From Gammaproteobacteria bacterium (GTDB lineage: Bacteria > Pseudomonadota > Gammaproteobacteria > UBA6429 > Thiohalophilaceae): a stretch of 18,031 bases of DNA. The notes beneath the pieces were generated by a model. It was not told the DNA's origin. It searched no databases and saw only the letters and a program-made list of their open reading frames with translations. Both the position numbers and the translations under genes were made by a program. The stretch covers positions 1 through 18,031 of the forward strand of contig JAADGZ010000169.1 in the NCBI GenBank assembly GCA_013152045.1. The letters run 5' to 3'. This document shows positions 16,449-18,031 of the stretch, in pieces (positions within the stretch are counted from its first letter, which is position 1; every line of letters starts with the position of its first letter).

Positions 16449-17450
16449 TTAGGGCCAATTGGCTAGTTTTGCTAGTAACTTTCTGCGGTTAAAACTGCTG
16501 TCCTGATGTACGCCAAATCGTTGAAGAGTGAAAAAGTCTGTGCTGGATGAACCGTTAATTCCTGGTTGCGTGGTGACTGCGGCTTCGTAATGCTTAGCGA
16601 CTTCCTCGATAGTGCGATCACAGTAATCGCCGTTGGGGTAGCAAAATAAGTTAACGGGTTTTCCAAGCTCTCTTTCGAGCTGTTTTTTGCTTTCGATAAT
16701 CTCTCGTTGCATAACGGCAGAGTCAAGATCTGCGCCGAGGCGAAAATGGTGGCTGGTATGTGAGCCGATGTCAAACAGCTCGTTATCTGATAGTTGCTTT
16801 AATTGTGGCCAGCTCATCAGTGAGGGACTGGACTCAGGGGTGATGCCCAGTGCTTGCTCTGCACTTTCGATAAGCTGTAGAAGCTGGTGATCTGGGGTGT
16901 CTTTAAGTGAGTAAATGACTTGAGCTGAGACTTCGGGGCTGATGAATGGGTTAGAGGAAAATTTTTGTAACCAGGGGATGGAGTTTAGTCTGTTAGCTGG
17001 TTGCTGTAATAAGCGGGCGATTCGATTTGGCCAGAATAATTCACAAGTGCCTATCATGTCAGAAACGGCAAAGAGGGTGGCTGGGACAGATGCTTCTTCG
17101 AGAATAGGGAAAGCGTATTCAAAGTTATCCAGCCAGCCATCATCAAAAGTAATGGCGCAAGCTTTGCTGGGTAATGGGAGGTTGTTTTTTTTGCGTTCAA
17201 CCCACTCGTTTAATGGCAGGATGGTGAACTCTTCCCGGAGTACTTGCAAATGTAGTCTGAAGGTGTCCGGCTCGACTATCATGCCCGGCTCCTCCAGCTT
17301 ATATCTTGGGTCATGCCTGGGGAGTATTCTGTGATACATCATGATCCATAGGCGAGGAACCTGTGATTGATGACGGTGCTGGCCGTATTTTGCGGCGAGT
17401 GACTCGATGGGTAGGCGAATTGTGTTTTTAATAAATTGACTAATAGGCAT
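16449..17450 (-). CDS. Second NodB-type polysaccharide deacetylase family protein, minus strand
   Basis: 333-residue NodB-fold protein without a signal peptide. It has the LWIMMYHRILP opening (about 34-44), canonical motif 1 ITFDDGWLDNFEYAFPIL, motif 2 GSHTSHH with the HxxxH metal pair, and LFCYPNGDYCD as motif 3. It shares its layout, including a long insert between motifs 1 and 2, with the deacetylase encoded at 15395-16405, so the two may be diverged paralogues. It is convergent with that gene (43-nt gap) and divergent from the glycosyltransferase (17 nt between starts). No Shine-Dalgarno is seen before ATG 17450; a start at the double ATG of the MMYHRI motif is possible but would remove the N-terminal leader. 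Probable substrate: exopolysaccharide or its precursor (inference). Confidence 0.88.
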   Translation of the reverse strand: MPISQFIKNTIRLPIESLAAKYGQHRHQSQVPRLWIMMYHRILPRHDPRYKLEEPGMIVEPDTFRLHLQVLREEFTILPLNEWVERKKNNLPLPSKACAITFDDGWLDNFEYAFPILEEASVPATLFAVSDMIGTCELFWPNRIARLLQQPANRLNSIPWLQKFSSNPFISPEVSAQVIYSLKDTPDHQLLQLIESAEQALGITPESSPSLMSWPQLKQLSDNELFDIGSHTSHHFRLGADLDSAVMQREIIESKKQLERELGKPVNLFCYPNGDYCDRTIEEVAKHYEAAVTTQPGINGSSSTDFFTLQRFGVHQDSSFNRRKLLAKLANWP

Positions 17451-17455
17451 ACATA

Positions 17456-17461
17456 AAGGGG
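17456..17461 (+). promoter_or_regulatory. Ribosome binding site fixing a GTG start at 17468
   Basis: AAGGGG lies 6 nt before GTG 17468. An in-frame TAA at 17465-17467 directly precedes that GTG, so the start cannot be farther upstream. Confidence 0.7.
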
Positions 17462-17467
17462 TGGTAA

Positions 17468-18031
17468 GTGACTAGACGAGGCGACCATTATTCTAATCCC
17501 TCAAGAACAATTTTGCACTTGATAGATTCAACTGGCCCCGGTGGTGCCGAAACAGTATTTATTCAATTGGCCGACAAAATGCGTGATAGAGGTTTCGATT
17601 CAGTTGTCGTTATCCCCGGGCAGGGCTGGGTGTATGATGCGCTTGTTAGGCGAGGTCTTAAGCCATATGTTGTCCCTGCCAAAGGTAGCTTTGCATTTGG
17701 TTTTTTGTATCAGCTTGTTAAGCTCATAAAAAAACACCGTATAAAGCTTATTCAGTCTCATTTGTTGGGTTCCAATGTATATGCGGCCATGGCAGGGTTG
17801 ATTACAGGGGTGCCTGTTGTGGCAACTTATCATGGTATGGTTGATGTTAGCCCGAATGAGCGGTTTAGGAGCCTGAAAAACAAGGTTATGCATTGGGGTA
17901 TAAAACACTATGTGGCAGTGAGTCAGCAGTTGATGGATAATATTCGTGATCAGAAGTTGCTGGATGTTAATAAGGCGAGCGTGATTTATAACGGGGTTGA
18001 TTTGGCTCGCTTTGAGGTGCCGCCACAATGG
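17468..18031 (+). CDS. GT4-type glycosyltransferase, 5' part (runs off the window)
   Basis: The first 188 codons are open to the window end with no stop. The protein is a group 1/GT4-like glycosyltransferase and shows the N-terminal Rossmann domain: ILHLIDSTGPGGAETVFIQLA (residues 15-35, with the GGAE donor/acceptor loop), SVVVIPGQGWVYDAL, LIQSHLLGSNVYAAMAGLITG, VPVVATYHGM, and HYVAVSQQLMDNI. It then reaches the interdomain VIYNGVDLARF motif. The C-terminal nucleotide-sugar-binding domain with the E-x7-E motif lies beyond the window. It should add a sugar to the lipid-linked repeat unit on the cytoplasmic side. GTG is the start, supported by AAGGGG and an immediately preceding stop codon. Its promoter must overlap the divergent deacetylase gene or its 17-nt gap. 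Confidence 0.88.
   Translation, partial: MTRRGDHYSNPSRTILHLIDSTGPGGAETVFIQLADKMRDRGFDSVVVIPGQGWVYDALVRRGLKPYVVPAKGSFAFGFLYQLVKLIKKHRIKLIQSHLLGSNVYAAMAGLITGVPVVATYHGMVDVSPNERFRSLKNKVMHWGIKHYVAVSQQLMDNIRDQKLLDVNKASVIYNGVDLARFEVPPQW

Noticed and set aside
16454..16463. GCCAATTGGC palindrome followed by a short T run at the convergent gene ends
   Set aside because: It lies in the coding end of the minus-strand deacetylase, and a real loop would leave only a 3-bp stem, so it is not a credible terminator.

Overview
The window is most of an exosortase-A (XrtA) / PEP-CTERM exopolysaccharide locus. It probably comes from a Gram-negative, biofilm- or floc-forming proteobacterium. A gammaproteobacterium is my best guess from the moderate-to-low GC, the codon style and the gene set; I cannot name a genus. 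Nearly every gene matches a family that is diagnostic for this system: the sugar-phosphate transferase that starts the polysaccharide, the PrsK/PrsR two-component pair, an exosortase fused to an EpsI domain, the XrtA-type chain-length protein and tyrosine kinase, the XrtA-type deacetylase, the PrsT TPR lipoprotein and the FemAB-like protein.

Layout, left to right. (1) 72-1505, membrane glycosyltransferase that initiates repeat-unit synthesis (+). (2) 1711-2109, small fibronectin-III-like lipoprotein (+), followed by an intrinsic terminator at 2184-2208. (3) 2244-7297, prsK, prsR and xrtA (+), with prsR and xrtA overlapping by 4 nt. (4) 7535-10918, chain-length determinant, tyrosine autokinase and deacetylase (+), the first two overlapping by 4 nt. 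(5) 10971-13775, prsT on the minus strand, convergent with the deacetylase. (6) 13776-14356, a 581-nt non-coding divergent region with a strong dyad in front of prsT. (7) 14357-16405, FemAB-like protein and a second NodB-type deacetylase (+). (8) 16449-17450, a third NodB-type deacetylase (-). (9) 17468 to the window end, the 5' part of a GT4-type glycosyltransferase (+), only 17 nt from its divergent neighbour.

How it fits together. The first enzyme loads a sugar phosphate on the lipid carrier, glycosyltransferases such as the last gene extend it, and the chain-length protein with its tyrosine kinase controls polymer length. Deacetylases and the FemAB-like protein probably modify the polymer or link it to peptide or protein. 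XrtA processes PEP-CTERM proteins at the inner membrane so that they can be carried to the surface with the polysaccharide. PrsK/PrsR probably switches on the PEP-CTERM genes through sigma-54. No PEP-CTERM substrate, polysaccharide export (Wza-like) gene, polymerase or flippase is visible here, so those parts must lie elsewhere.

Most notable: prsK carries an apparent single-base frameshift just before its last kinase strand; the export and accessory genes often found between xrtA and the deacetylase are absent; a small Fn3 lipoprotein is inserted beside prsK; and there is a 10/11-matched dyad upstream of prsT.
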